Shown in pieces: positions 1 through 10,177 of a DNA stretch of 64,000 bases. Source of the DNA: Brevibacterium ihuae (GTDB taxonomy: Bacteria; Actinomycetota; Actinomycetes; Actinomycetales; Brevibacteriaceae); NCBI RefSeq assembly GCF_900184225.1, contig NZ_FXWZ01000003.1, positions 434,001 through 498,000 of the forward strand, in the 5' to 3' direction. The notes below the pieces were generated by a model, which ran no database searches, was not told the origin of the DNA, and saw only the letters and a program-made list of their open reading frames with translations. Position numbers and translations under genes: made by a program. Position 1 is the stretch's first letter. Each line of letters starts with the position of its first letter.

Positions 1-1
1 C

Positions 2-940
2 ACGACGGTGGTCGACTGGTTCGCCCGCCACGCCCGCGACCTGCCGTGGCGGGCGGCGGGGACCTCGGCCTGGGGCATTCTCGTGAGCGAGGTCATGTCG
101 CAGCAGACCCCGATGGTGCGCGTCGCCCCGCGCTGGACGGAGTGGATGGACCGCTGGCCCACCCCGGCGGACCTCGCCGCCGCCTCCCCCGCCGAGGTGC
201 TCCTCGCCTGGGACACCCTGGGCTACCCGCGCCGGGCCCTGCGGCTGCGCGAGACCGCCGTCGCGATCGCTGAGGAGCACGGGAACACCGTGCCCGTGGG
301 CGAGGCTGCACTGCGCGCCCTCCCGGGGGTCGGCGACTACACCGCGGCGGCGGTGACCTCGTTCGCCCATCGCGCGCCGGCCACCGTCCTCGACGTCAAC
401 ATCCGGCGGGTGCTCGGGCGCGTGTTCGCCGGTCGGTCGCACCCGACACCGGCACCCACCCGCAGGGAACGGGACTGGGCGGCGGCCCTCGTCCCGGGGA
501 CCGGTCACGTCGAGTGGAACGCCGGCCTCATGGAGCTCGGTGCTCTCGTGTGCACCTCGCGGAATCCCGACTGCGCGGCATGCCCGCTGCGCGGGGACTG
601 CGACTGGTATGACGCCGGGCGGCCGATCGACCCGGCGCGCCGGCCGAGCACCCAGACCTGGCACGGCACCGACCGGCAGCTCCGGGGTGCGATCATGGCC
701 GCTCTGCGCGCGGACCCGGACACGGAGGTGCCTGTGGCGCTGCTCGTCACGGAGACCGCCGACCTCGATCCCGAGGCGCTCACCGCGCTGCCGGATCCGG
801 TCGAGGCAGCGGTGCTGCGCGTACGGGCGCTCGGCTCGGCCGAACGGGTGGCGCGGCTCGTCGCGGCACTCGTCGCCGACGGCCTCGCCGAGCGAACGGC
901 CGGGGACGCCGGTGAGGAGCGCCTGCGCCTGCCGCGGTGA
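2..940 (+). CDS. mutY: A/G-specific adenine glycosylase MutY (5' end at window edge)
   Basis: Base-excision repair glycosylase that removes adenine mispaired with 8-oxoguanine. The frame is open to the first bases of the window; a GTG at position 8 is possible, but the true start is probably upstream. Visible: the catalytic region SEVMSQQTP with its glutamate, a helix-hairpin-helix LPGVGDYTAAAV followed by the catalytic Asp in VLDVNIRRV, and a [4Fe-4S] loop with spacing C-x6-C-x2-C-x5-C (CTSRNPDCAACPLRGDC). The C-terminal part is short and lacks a clear NUDIX-like 8-oxoG recognition domain, as in many actinobacterial MutY proteins. The next gene, argA, is convergent after about 140 bp. Family assignment is secure. 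Confidence 0.93.
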   Translation, partial: TTVVDWFARHARDLPWRAAGTSAWGILVSEVMSQQTPMVRVAPRWTEWMDRWPTPADLAAASPAEVLLAWDTLGYPRRALRLRETAVAIAEEHGNTVPVGEAALRALPGVGDYTAAAVTSFAHRAPATVLDVNIRRVLGRVFAGRSHPTPAPTRRERDWAAALVPGTGHVEWNAGLMELGALVCTSRNPDCAACPLRGDCDWYDAGRPIDPARRPSTQTWHGTDRQLRGAIMAALRADPDTEVPVALLVTETADLDPEALTALPDPVEAAVLRVRALGSAERVARLVAALVADGLAERTAGDAGEERLRLPR

Positions 941-1082
941 GGCGGTGACGCGCCTGCGATGGTGCCTGGCCTTCCCGGGCGCAGCGGGCGGGAGCAGCAG
1001 TGCGCAGAGGCGTGACTCGCTTGCGTTGGTGGCCCGCCCGCAACGGCGCCTGGCCGGCGGTGGCGACCGCACCTCGGGTGCG

Positions 1083-1649
1083 TCAGAGGTGCTTAAGCAT
1101 CCGTGAGTTGCCGAGCGTGTTCGGCTTGACCCGCGCGAGGTCGAGGAACTCCGCGGTGCCCTCGTCGTGGGAGTGGAGGAGCTCGACGTACACCTCGGGT
1201 GACACCGGGGTGCCGGAGATCTCCTCGAAGCCGAGTGACTGGAAGAACCGGGTCTCGAAGGTCAGGCAGAACACCCGGGACACCCCGATGTCCCGCGCGT
1301 CGGCGAGGATCTGCTCCATGAGCGAGCGGCCGATCCCGCGGCCCCGGTAGTCCGGGTGGGTCGCCACGGTGCGCGCCTCGGCGAGGTCTTCCCACAGGAC
1401 ATGGAGGGCCGCGCACCCGACGACGACCTCGGGCCCGTCAGCGGGGCGGTCAACGACGAGCCGGAACTCCTGGAGGGACTCGAAGTAGTTGACCGGGTCC
1501 TTGGCGACGAGGATCCGCTCCTCGGCGAGGGGCTCGACGAGCGCCCGGATCGCTGCCACGTCCGGCGTCCGGGCCCGGCGGAGGAAGAGTCCGCTCGGCA
1601 GCTCGCGCGCTTCGGGCGCCGGAGGGGAGATCGGAGGTTGACCAGTCAT
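1083..1649 (-). CDS. argA: Amino-acid N-acetyltransferase (mycobacterial-type ArgA, GNAT)
   Basis: Short single-domain GNAT enzyme expected to acetylate glutamate from acetyl-CoA as the first step of arginine synthesis. The 188-residue product matches the Mycobacterium tuberculosis Rv2747 type: an acetyl-CoA binding loop around HPDYRGRGIGRSLM, a C-terminal FETRFFQSLGFEEI segment, and the family's characteristic ending VKPNTLGNSRMLKHL. The frame stays open further upstream, but that part is low-complexity. The ATG at 1649 gives the length usual for the family (about 170-190). It is a single gene on the minus strand, convergent with mutY. The substrate is inferred from the family. Confidence 0.85.
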   Translation of the reverse strand: MTGQPPISPPAPEARELPSGLFLRRARTPDVAAIRALVEPLAEERILVAKDPVNYFESLQEFRLVVDRPADGPEVVVGCAALHVLWEDLAEARTVATHPDYRGRGIGRSLMEQILADARDIGVSRVFCLTFETRFFQSLGFEEISGTPVSPEVYVELLHSHDEGTAEFLDLARVKPNTLGNSRMLKHL

Positions 1650-2068
1650 CCGCCCATTCAACACCCGAGAGTGCAATTTCGGAAGGTTCCTGTGAGCCGA
1701 TCCGCACGATTGTGCAAGGTCAGCGGGCCGGGACCGCGAACCCGACGTTTCAGCGAGCGGCGCGGAGCCCGCCTCGGACCAGGACGTCGCACGCCGGCTC
1801 GGTACCAAGGCTGCGTACCACTCGGGCATCACGTGCCATCACGGGTCCAGGCCCGAGGTGCCCCGAACTTCGCGTGCCGCCTCGGCCCCGGGCCCGAGGT
1901 GCCCCGGGCATCGCGTACCGCCTGGGCCCGACAGCGCAGATCCCGCGGCGCGACGGATGCGCCCCACCGCACTCGGATCCGACCGGGCACGGCCGCGCCG
2001 CCCCCAAACAGCAATTTCCTGCGGTTTCGTTCACAGAAACCGCAGGAAATTGCACTTTCAGGGGTGGG
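1650..2068. other. Intergenic region with imperfect direct repeats
   Basis: No gene is supported between clpC and argA, both on the minus strand. The stretch holds two imperfect direct copies of a roughly 40-bp unit beginning GGCCCGAGGTGCCCCG (near 1853 and 1891) and the strong hairpin listed at 2011-2053. A partial copy of one hairpin arm (GTGCAATTTC) appears near 1672. Confidence 0.5.
2011..2053 (-). terminator. 18-bp perfect hairpin downstream of clpC
   Basis: Arms GCAATTTCCTGCGGTTTC (2011-2028) and its exact reverse complement (2036-2053) enclose a 7-nt loop. It lies 16 bp past the clpC stop codon, where a terminator is expected, but there is no good U-tract. It may be a genomic palindromic element rather than a canonical Rho-independent terminator. 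Confidence 0.55.
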
Positions 2069-4687
<2,619 letters not shown>

Positions 4688-4850
4688 TTGCCCCTCCTGA
4701 GTCTGTGGATTCCTACGACTCTAACCAGGCTCCGCCGCGATTTATTGCGGTTTCGCGGTCAGCCGAAACGGATTCGGCTCACGGCGTAATCGCGGCAGCG
4801 GCGGGTGCTGCGAGAGCCTGTGCGGCGTATCGCGGAGGGTGCGGGAACGT

Positions 4851-4916
4851 CGAACTGCGGGGTATCTTCCGATCTGCGCGCAATTGCGTGCAGATCGGAA
4901 GATACCCCGCAGTTCG
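4851..4916. repeat. Long perfect inverted repeat (27-bp arms) between clpC and lsr2
   Basis: Arms 4851-4877 (beginning CGAACTGCGGGGTATCTTCC) and 4890-4916 are exact reverse complements around a 12-nt, itself near-palindromic loop GCGCAATTGCGT. It lies downstream of lsr2 and upstream of clpC, both on the minus strand. There is no T-tract. A second small inverted repeat (AGCCGAA/TTCGGCT) lies at 4761-4779, and another copy of CCGCAGTTCG occurs near 4950. Confidence 0.8.
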
Positions 4917-4967
4917 GTGACGTGAGCGCTCAGCTGCGGCGTGACCCGCAGTTCGACGCTACGAGCG

Positions 4968-5312
4968 TCAGTGAGCGGCGTCGTAGGCCTCGAACACCTC
5001 GGCCGGGATGCGGCCGCGGTCGGACACGTCGTGCCCGTTCTCCCGCGCCCAGGCGCGGACGGTCGAGGTGTCGGCACCGGTGCGCGAGGCGCTGCCGGTC
5101 GACGACGACCGCCGCCGGCCGGCCGGCCGCTGACGGCCGGCCACGCGGCGGGCCTTCTCGATGTAGGGGGCGAGCGTCTCGCGGAGCTTCTCCGCGTTCG
5201 CGTTCGACAGCTCGATCTCGTAGCTGTGCTGGTCGAGGGAGAAGCTCACGGTCTCCGCGGCGTCGGTGCCGTCGATGTCGTCAGTCAGGACGAGTTTCAT
5301 CTCGCGTGCCAT
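4968..5312 (-). CDS. lsr2: Lsr2-family nucleoid-associated xenogeneic silencer
   Basis: Actinobacterial H-NS analogue that bridges DNA and silences AT-rich foreign genes. The 114-residue product has the N-terminal oligomerisation region (MAREMKLVLTDDIDGTDAAET) and the C-terminal DNA-binding domain RAWARENGHDVSDRGRIPAEV, whose RGR motif inserts in the minor groove. The linker is Arg/Ser-rich. The ATG at 5312 starts the canonical Lsr2 N-terminus; in-frame residues further upstream are not Lsr2-like. Its start overlaps the end of the upstream small membrane protein gene by 32 bp, which suggests coupling. Confidence 0.95.
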   Translation of the reverse strand: MAREMKLVLTDDIDGTDAAETVSFSLDQHSYEIELSNANAEKLRETLAPYIEKARRVAGRQRPAGRRRSSSTGSASRTGADTSTVRAWARENGHDVSDRGRIPAEVFEAYDAAH

Positions 5313-5526
5313 GGACAGGGTCCTTTCCGTATTCCGGATCGGCCCCGCGGGCCGGCTCCGTCGATTCCGCAGCGCCGTCCGGGCGCGCGTCGACGTCATC
5401 GTTCTCCGCATAGAAGCGATCCATTTCCCGCCGCTCGATGCTGTCCGCACGCACAACCGATCTGATGACATACCAGAAGAGAAGTCCCACGCAGATCGAG
5501 GGGAGGAGAACTTTGACGTATTCCAT
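5281..5526 (-). CDS. Small single-pass membrane protein, unknown function
   Basis: 81 residues starting MEYVKVLLPSICVGLLFWYV: one N-terminal transmembrane helix (about residues 5-22), then a short basic stretch and an acidic, hydrophilic cytoplasmic tail rich in D/E/R. It overlaps lsr2 by 32 bp and lies about 100 bp downstream of lysS. No domain is recognised. The hydrophobic-then-charged pattern and its position favour a real gene, but a function cannot be given. Confidence 0.55.
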   Translation of the reverse strand: MEYVKVLLPSICVGLLFWYVIRSVVRADSIERREMDRFYAENDDVDARPDGAAESTEPARGADPEYGKDPVHGTRDETRPD

Positions 5527-5632
5527 ATCGAATCCTAACCGACGAATACCGACGATGCGAAAGAGCGGGCGAGAATATGATCTTGATTACACAGGAATTC
5601 GCGGGAATCGAAATTCCATTTCATCTGTCGAA

Positions 5633-7168
5633 TCACTTCTCGAGCGGTTTAACGAGCGGGAAGAGCACCGTCTCCCGGATGCCCAGGCCGGTGAGCGCCA
5701 TGAGCAGCCGGTCGATCCCCATGCCCATGCCGCCGCTCGGCGGCATGCCGTACTCCATCGCCATGAGGAACTCCTCGTCGACGGCCATCGCCTCGTCGTC
5801 GCCGCGGGCGGCGTCGCGGGCCTGCGCCTCGAAGCGCTCCCGCTGGATCACGGGGTCGATGAGCTCGGAGTATCCCGTGGCGAGCTCGAACCCGCGGACG
5901 TAGAGATCCCACTTCTCCACGACGCCCGGCTTGGACCGGTGCTCGCGGGTGAGCGGCGAGGTGTCGACCGGGAAGTCGACGACGAAGGTCGGTGCCCACA
6001 GGCGATCGGAGTAGAAGTGCTCCCACATCTCCTCGACGTATTTGCCGTGGCCGCGGAATACGCCCTCGAGATCGATCTCGAAACGCTCGGCGATTTCCGC
6101 GAGCTCGCCGACGGTGGTCTCCGGGGTGATCTGCTGCCCGACTTCCTCGGACAGCGAATCGTACATGCTCACGACCGCCCATTCGCCGCCGAAATCGTAT
6201 TCGGTACCGTCGGACAGGGTGACCTGCATAGAACCGGTCGCGTCGCGGGCCGCATTCTGAATGAGCGTCTTCGTGAGATCAGCGATGGAATGATAATCGC
6301 CATATGCCTGATATGCCTCGAGCATGGCGAATTCCGGCGAATGCGTCGAATCGGCGCCCTCGTTGCGGAAATTGCGGTTGATCTCGAACACGTTGTCGAG
6401 ACCGCCCACCACGGCGCGCTTGAGGAAGAGCTCCGGCGCGATCCGCAGGTACAGCTCCATGTCGTAGGCGTTCATGTGCGTGGTGAACGGACGGGCGGCG
6501 GCCCCGCCGTGGAGCGTCTGGAGCATCGGGGTCTCGATCTCCATGAAGCCCGACTCGTCGAAGGTGCGCCGCAGGGAGATCATGACGTCCGAGCGGAGCT
6601 TCACCGCCTGGCGCGCTGCATCGCGGGTGATGAGGTCGATGTAGCGCTGACGCACGCGGGTCTCGTCGGTGAGCTCGGTGTGGAGCGCGGGAAGCGGCCG
6701 GAGCGCCTTCGCCGCGAGCTTCCACTCCGTGGCCATGACCGACAGCTCGCCGCGCTTGGACTTGATGACCCGTCCGGTGAGGAACACGTGATCGCCGAGG
6801 TCGACGTCGGACTTCCACGCGTCGAGGCGGTCCTTGCCGACCTCCTTCTGCGAGAGCATGCCCTGGAGCCGGGTGCCGTCACCGGCCTGGAGGGTGACGA
6901 AGCAGAGCTTCCCGGTGTTGCGGAAGAACACGACGCGGCCGGCGACGGCGACGACGTCCTCGGTCTCCTCCCCATCCTCGAGGTCGGGGTGGGCGGCGCG
7001 CACCTCGGCCAGGGTGTGGGTGCGCGGCACCGCGACCGGGTACGGCTCGTCCCCCTCGGCGAGCAGCCGGGCGCGCTTGTCCTTGCGGATGCGAAGCTGT
7101 TCGGGATCGAGGTGGTCCGGGGCATCGGCCGAGGCGTCCTCGGCCTGGGCGGGAACGTGTTCTGGCAT
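5633..7168 (-). CDS. lysS: Lysyl-tRNA synthetase, class II
   Basis: Charges tRNA-Lys with lysine. The 511-residue protein has an N-terminal OB-fold anticodon-binding domain ([20 protein letters not shown]) and class II motif 2 ([14 protein letters not shown]) and motif 3 ([13 protein letters not shown]). It ends [11 protein letters not shown]. The start was set at the ATG at 7168 ([13 protein letters not shown]); the upstream in-frame extension is low-complexity. DUF2520 lies 86 bp upstream on the same strand. Confidence 0.97.
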   Translation of the reverse strand: MPEHVPAQAEDASADAPDHLDPEQLRIRKDKRARLLAEGDEPYPVAVPRTHTLAEVRAAHPDLEDGEETEDVVAVAGRVVFFRNTGKLCFVTLQAGDGTRLQGMLSQKEVGKDRLDAWKSDVDLGDHVFLTGRVIKSKRGELSVMATEWKLAAKALRPLPALHTELTDETRVRQRYIDLITRDAARQAVKLRSDVMISLRRTFDESGFMEIETPMLQTLHGGAAARPFTTHMNAYDMELYLRIAPELFLKRAVVGGLDNVFEINRNFRNEGADSTHSPEFAMLEAYQAYGDYHSIADLTKTLIQNAARDATGSMQVTLSDGTEYDFGGEWAVVSMYDSLSEEVGQQITPETTVGELAEIAERFEIDLEGVFRGHGKYVEEMWEHFYSDRLWAPTFVVDFPVDTSPLTREHRSKPGVVEKWDLYVRGFELATGYSELIDPVIQRERFEAQARDAARGDDEAMAVDEEFLMAMEYGMPPSGGMGMGIDRLLMALTGLGIRETVLFPLVKPLEK

Positions 7169-7254
7169 GATCCCAAGGCTACCGCCTGGCCCGGGCACGA
7201 CAGGAATCGCCCGGGCCCGAGGTCCCGAGGCCAGCCCGGCCACCGGGAGCGCGG

Positions 7255-8148
7255 TCAGCTCTCGAGGAGCTCGATGATCCGCAGGGCGCGGGCGTCGTCG
7301 ATCGTGCCGTTGCGCAGCGCTCGGGACACCGTCGCGCGCGCGAGCGCCCGGTAGGTGTCGTCGAGCTCCGTCGACCCGCTCGCGACCGCGTGCTCGGCGA
7401 GGGCCGCGAGGTGGGCGCGCACGGCGTCGACGTCGCCGCGGCTCACCGGCCCGGTGAGGGAGCCGGGCCCGGACTGCAGGGTGTTGTCGACGCTCGCGCG
7501 CATGAGCGAGGCGAGGACCCGCGGGGCGTCCTCGATGCCGAGGCCGGCGAGCGCCTCGAGCGCCTGGGACAGGATCACCACCGTGTGGTTCGAAGCGTGG
7601 GCGATCGCTGCGTGGTAGAGCGGCCGGTCGGCCTCGGCGACGACGATCGGTTCGGCGCCCATCTCGACGACGAGCGCCTGCCCGATCGGGAGGACGGTGC
7701 GCGCGGCGGTGACGGCGATCGTCGCCTCGCGCAGCCGGGCGAGGTCCATGCTCGTCCCGGTGAACGACAGCGAGGGGTGGAGCGCGATGGTGATCGCCCC
7801 GGCCCGGGCGGCGGGCTCGAGCACCTCGGTGCCGAACCGGCCGGCGCAGTGGAGGACGATCTGCCCGGGCTTGAACCGGCCGAGGCGGGCGAGCCCGGAC
7901 ACGAGCTCGCCGAGCACGTCGTCAGTCACGGTGAAGAGGACGACCTCGGCGCGCTCGACGACGGTCTCGATGTCGAGCACGGGGGCGCCCGGGAGCATCG
8001 CCTCGGCCCGGTCGCGGCTCGCCTCGGAAGAGGCGGTGACGCCGACGATCGCGTGGCCGGCCGCTCGCAGCGCGCGACCGATGACCGCGCCGACCTTGCC
8101 GCAGCCGATGACGCCGACTCCCAGCCGCGTCTCGTCCTCGTGGTTCAT
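7255..8148 (-). CDS. Rossmann-like and DUF2520 domain oxidoreductase-like protein
   Basis: 297 residues with an N-terminal nucleotide-binding Rossmann motif ([22 protein letters not shown]) like 6-phosphogluconate or ketopantoate dehydrogenases. The C-terminal helical DUF2520 domain contains LHPSLSFTG and [11 protein letters not shown]. In actinobacteria this family usually precedes panC in pantothenate clusters and may act on a related substrate. Neither panC nor panD is seen between it and lysS, which is unusual. The enzymatic reaction is unknown. Confidence 0.85.
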   Translation of the reverse strand: MNHEDETRLGVGVIGCGKVGAVIGRALRAAGHAIVGVTASSEASRDRAEAMLPGAPVLDIETVVERAEVVLFTVTDDVLGELVSGLARLGRFKPGQIVLHCAGRFGTEVLEPAARAGAITIALHPSLSFTGTSMDLARLREATIAVTAARTVLPIGQALVVEMGAEPIVVAEADRPLYHAAIAHASNHTVVILSQALEALAGLGIEDAPRVLASLMRASVDNTLQSGPGSLTGPVSRGDVDAVRAHLAALAEHAVASGSTELDDTYRALARATVSRALRNGTIDDARALRIIELLES

Positions 8149-8222
8149 CGTCTCCCCTCCCTGGGCCCGCGCCCCGCGCGGGCCGGTCGCCCCCAGGCTA
8201 CCCGGGTGGGCGCGGGACGCAC

Positions 8223-8269
8223 CGGAGCGCCCGCCGGACGTCTGGGATGCACGTCCGGCGGGCGCTCCG
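8223..8269 (-). terminator. 19-bp perfect GC-rich hairpin downstream of hmp
   Basis: CGGAGCGCCCGCCGGACGT (8223-8241) pairs exactly with 8251-8269 around a 9-nt loop, between the hmp stop codon and the DUF2520 start. The position fits a terminator that insulates the hmp-nsrR transcript from DUF2520. There is no clear T-tract. Confidence 0.6.
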
Positions 8270-8322
8270 AGTGGCTGCGGGCGGACGCTCCGATCAGTCC
8301 GCCGGTGCCGGGGCCTCGCCGC

Positions 8323-9594
8323 TCAGGCGTCGAGCAGCCAGTCGTTCGGCGCGAACAGCTCGTAGTGGACGTCCTTCGCATCGATCCCGCGCTCGGAGAG
8401 CTGAGAGCGGATGAACTGGAGGAAGCCGTTCGAGCCGCAGATGTAGACGCTCGCGCCCTCCGGCAGGTCGACCTCGCCGAGGTTCATGAAGCCCTCGCGG
8501 ACCTCGCCGCGCAGCCCGGCATCCGGGGTCCCGGCGCCGTACCAGGTGATGGCCGAGCCGTTGGCCAGGCCATCGGCGTAGCCGGTGCGGGCGGCGGCGA
8601 AGGCGTCGACCTCGGCGGAGTCGTCGGCATGGAGTGCGACGACGGTCCGGTCCGAGGAGTCCGCGGCGAGGCGGTCGAGCATCCCGAGCATCGGGGTGAC
8701 GCCGATGCCGGCGGAGATGAGGACGACGGGATTCGTCGCCTGGGCATCGAGCACGAGGTCGCCGGCGGGCAGCGTGACCTCGAGCGCGTCGCCTGCGTTG
8801 ATCGTGTCGGCGAGCCAGTTGGACACCTCGCCGTCGGGCGCCTCGTCGACGCCCCGGACGCGCTTGACCGCGAAGGACAGCTCGCCGGACGCACCGCTGC
8901 CGCCGGTGACGAGCGAGTACTGCCGGAGCTGGCGCGCTCCGTCGGGCAGACGGGCACCGACCGACACGTACTGGCCCGGCAGGTGGCCGGGCAGGTCGGC
9001 CGACCCCTCGGCGGCCCGGACTGTGAAGTGGGTGATCTCTCCTGGCAGCTCCTTCCGGTCGACGACGGTCGTCTGCCGGAACACGTCGCCGGGTTCCACC
9101 TGTGCGGAGCGGTAGAGGTCGTACTCGAAGTCGGTGAGGACGTCGGCCATGAGCCAGTAGACGGAATCCCAGGCAGCGGCGACGTCGGGGGTGACGGTGT
9201 CCTCGCCGAGCACCTCGACGATCGCGGCGAAGAGGTTGTCGTGGACGATCTGATACTGGTCCTTGGTGATGCCGAGCGACACGTGCTTGTGCCCGATCCG
9301 CGAGAGCAGATTCACCGGGGCCGGGGCCTCCGGGTCGACGAGCATGGTGGCGAAGGTCGCGATCGAGGCGGCGAGCGCGCGCTGCTGGGCGCCCTGCTTC
9401 TGGTTGCCGCGGTTGAAGGTGTCGGCGATGAGCTCGGGGTGGGCCTCGAACATGCGGGAGTAGAAGTTCGGGGTGATCTCGTCGATCTTCGATCCGACGA
9501 GCGGCAGGGTCGCCCGGATGGTCTCCTCGTGCTCGGGGGTGAGCCCGATCGATTCGAGTTCCTTCTCGTCGAGGTAGAGGTCGGCAGTGCTCAT
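8323..9594 (-). CDS. hmp: Flavohaemoprotein, nitric oxide dioxygenase
   Basis: Oxidises NO to nitrate using O2 and NAD(P)H in the cytoplasm. The 423 residues comprise a globin domain (about 1-150, with proximal-His region RIGHKHVSL), a ferredoxin-reductase FAD domain (FAD motif RQYSLV), and an NAD-binding domain (ISAGIGVTPMLGML and YICGSNGFL). The start codon overlaps the stop of the upstream nsrR gene by 4 bp (ATGA), so the two are translationally coupled. NO induction through NsrR is inferred. Confidence 0.95.
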   Translation of the reverse strand: MSTADLYLDEKELESIGLTPEHEETIRATLPLVGSKIDEITPNFYSRMFEAHPELIADTFNRGNQKQGAQQRALAASIATFATMLVDPEAPAPVNLLSRIGHKHVSLGITKDQYQIVHDNLFAAIVEVLGEDTVTPDVAAAWDSVYWLMADVLTDFEYDLYRSAQVEPGDVFRQTTVVDRKELPGEITHFTVRAAEGSADLPGHLPGQYVSVGARLPDGARQLRQYSLVTGGSGASGELSFAVKRVRGVDEAPDGEVSNWLADTINAGDALEVTLPAGDLVLDAQATNPVVLISAGIGVTPMLGMLDRLAADSSDRTVVALHADDSAEVDAFAAARTGYADGLANGSAITWYGAGTPDAGLRGEVREGFMNLGEVDLPEGASVYICGSNGFLQFIRSQLSERGIDAKDVHYELFAPNDWLLDA

Positions 9595-10121
9595 GGATTC
9601 TCCTGTTCGATGACGGGTGATGCGCCCGCCGCGGTGGTGCGGCGGGTCTGAGCGGTGCGGTGGAACGTCGAGGGGTCGTCGGCCGATGCACTCCCGCGCG
9701 GGGCGGAGAGCAGGGTGAGGAGGAAGGGCCCGGTGGGCGAGTCGACGAGTTCGCCGAGGGTCGCCTCGTCGAGGACGGCGAGGAACGCCTGCTCGGCGCG
9801 GTCGAGGAGATTCTTGAGGCGACAGCTCCCCCGGAGCGGGCAGGTCGAGCAGTCGACGACGCCGGCACCTTCGAGTTCGCGCACGACCGAGCCGACGGTC
9901 CGGGTACGACCCGCGGCAGTGAGGCTGAGGCCGCCGGAGCGGCCACGGCGGGATTCGACGACGTCGAGGGTTACGAGCCGGGAGACGATCTTGGCGAGGT
10001 GGGTCTCCGAGGCGTCGAGCGCCTGGGCCAATTCACCGGTGGTCATGCGCGCACCCGCCTCCGCGCTCGCGAGCATCATGAGCACGCGGAGCCCGAGATC
10101 GGTGAAGCGGGTGAGCTGCAT
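9591..10121 (-). CDS. nsrR: Rrf2-family NO-sensing repressor, NsrR-like
   Basis: 176-residue winged-helix regulator (MQLTRFTDLGLRVLMMLA; recognition region SETHLAKIVSRLV). The cysteine cluster C-x2-C-x5-C (CSTCPLRGSC) is the Fe-S ligand set expected for NsrR-type NO sensors. It overlaps hmp by 4 bp and is the first gene of the pair, so it probably represses itself and hmp until NO damages its cluster. The tail (about residues 130-176) is Ala/Thr/Pro-rich and not conserved. Confidence 0.9.
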   Translation of the reverse strand: MQLTRFTDLGLRVLMMLASAEAGARMTTGELAQALDASETHLAKIVSRLVTLDVVESRRGRSGGLSLTAAGRTRTVGSVVRELEGAGVVDCSTCPLRGSCRLKNLLDRAEQAFLAVLDEATLGELVDSPTGPFLLTLLSAPRGSASADDPSTFHRTAQTRRTTAAGASPVIEQENP

Positions 10122-10141
10122 GGCTCCACCGTATCCAAATC

Positions 10142-10156
10142 GGAGTACTGAACTCC
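10142..10156. promoter_or_regulatory. Candidate NsrR operator upstream of nsrR-hmp
   Basis: The inverted repeat GGAGT-ACTGA-ACTCC lies 20 bp upstream of the nsrR start codon in the only short gap (56 bp) available for its promoter. Autoregulation is typical for Rrf2 proteins. The assignment rests on symmetry and position only. Confidence 0.35.
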
Positions 10157-10177
10157 ACTTTCAGGGAGTGAGCTGGA

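Noticed and set aside
1000..1350. Plus-strand frames opposite argA
   Set aside because: No ribosome site or conservation; opposite a clear GNAT gene.
4699..4721. HspR or CIRCE-type heat-shock operator before clpC
   Set aside because: GAGTC-N13-GACTC does not match the known HAIR or CIRCE consensus.
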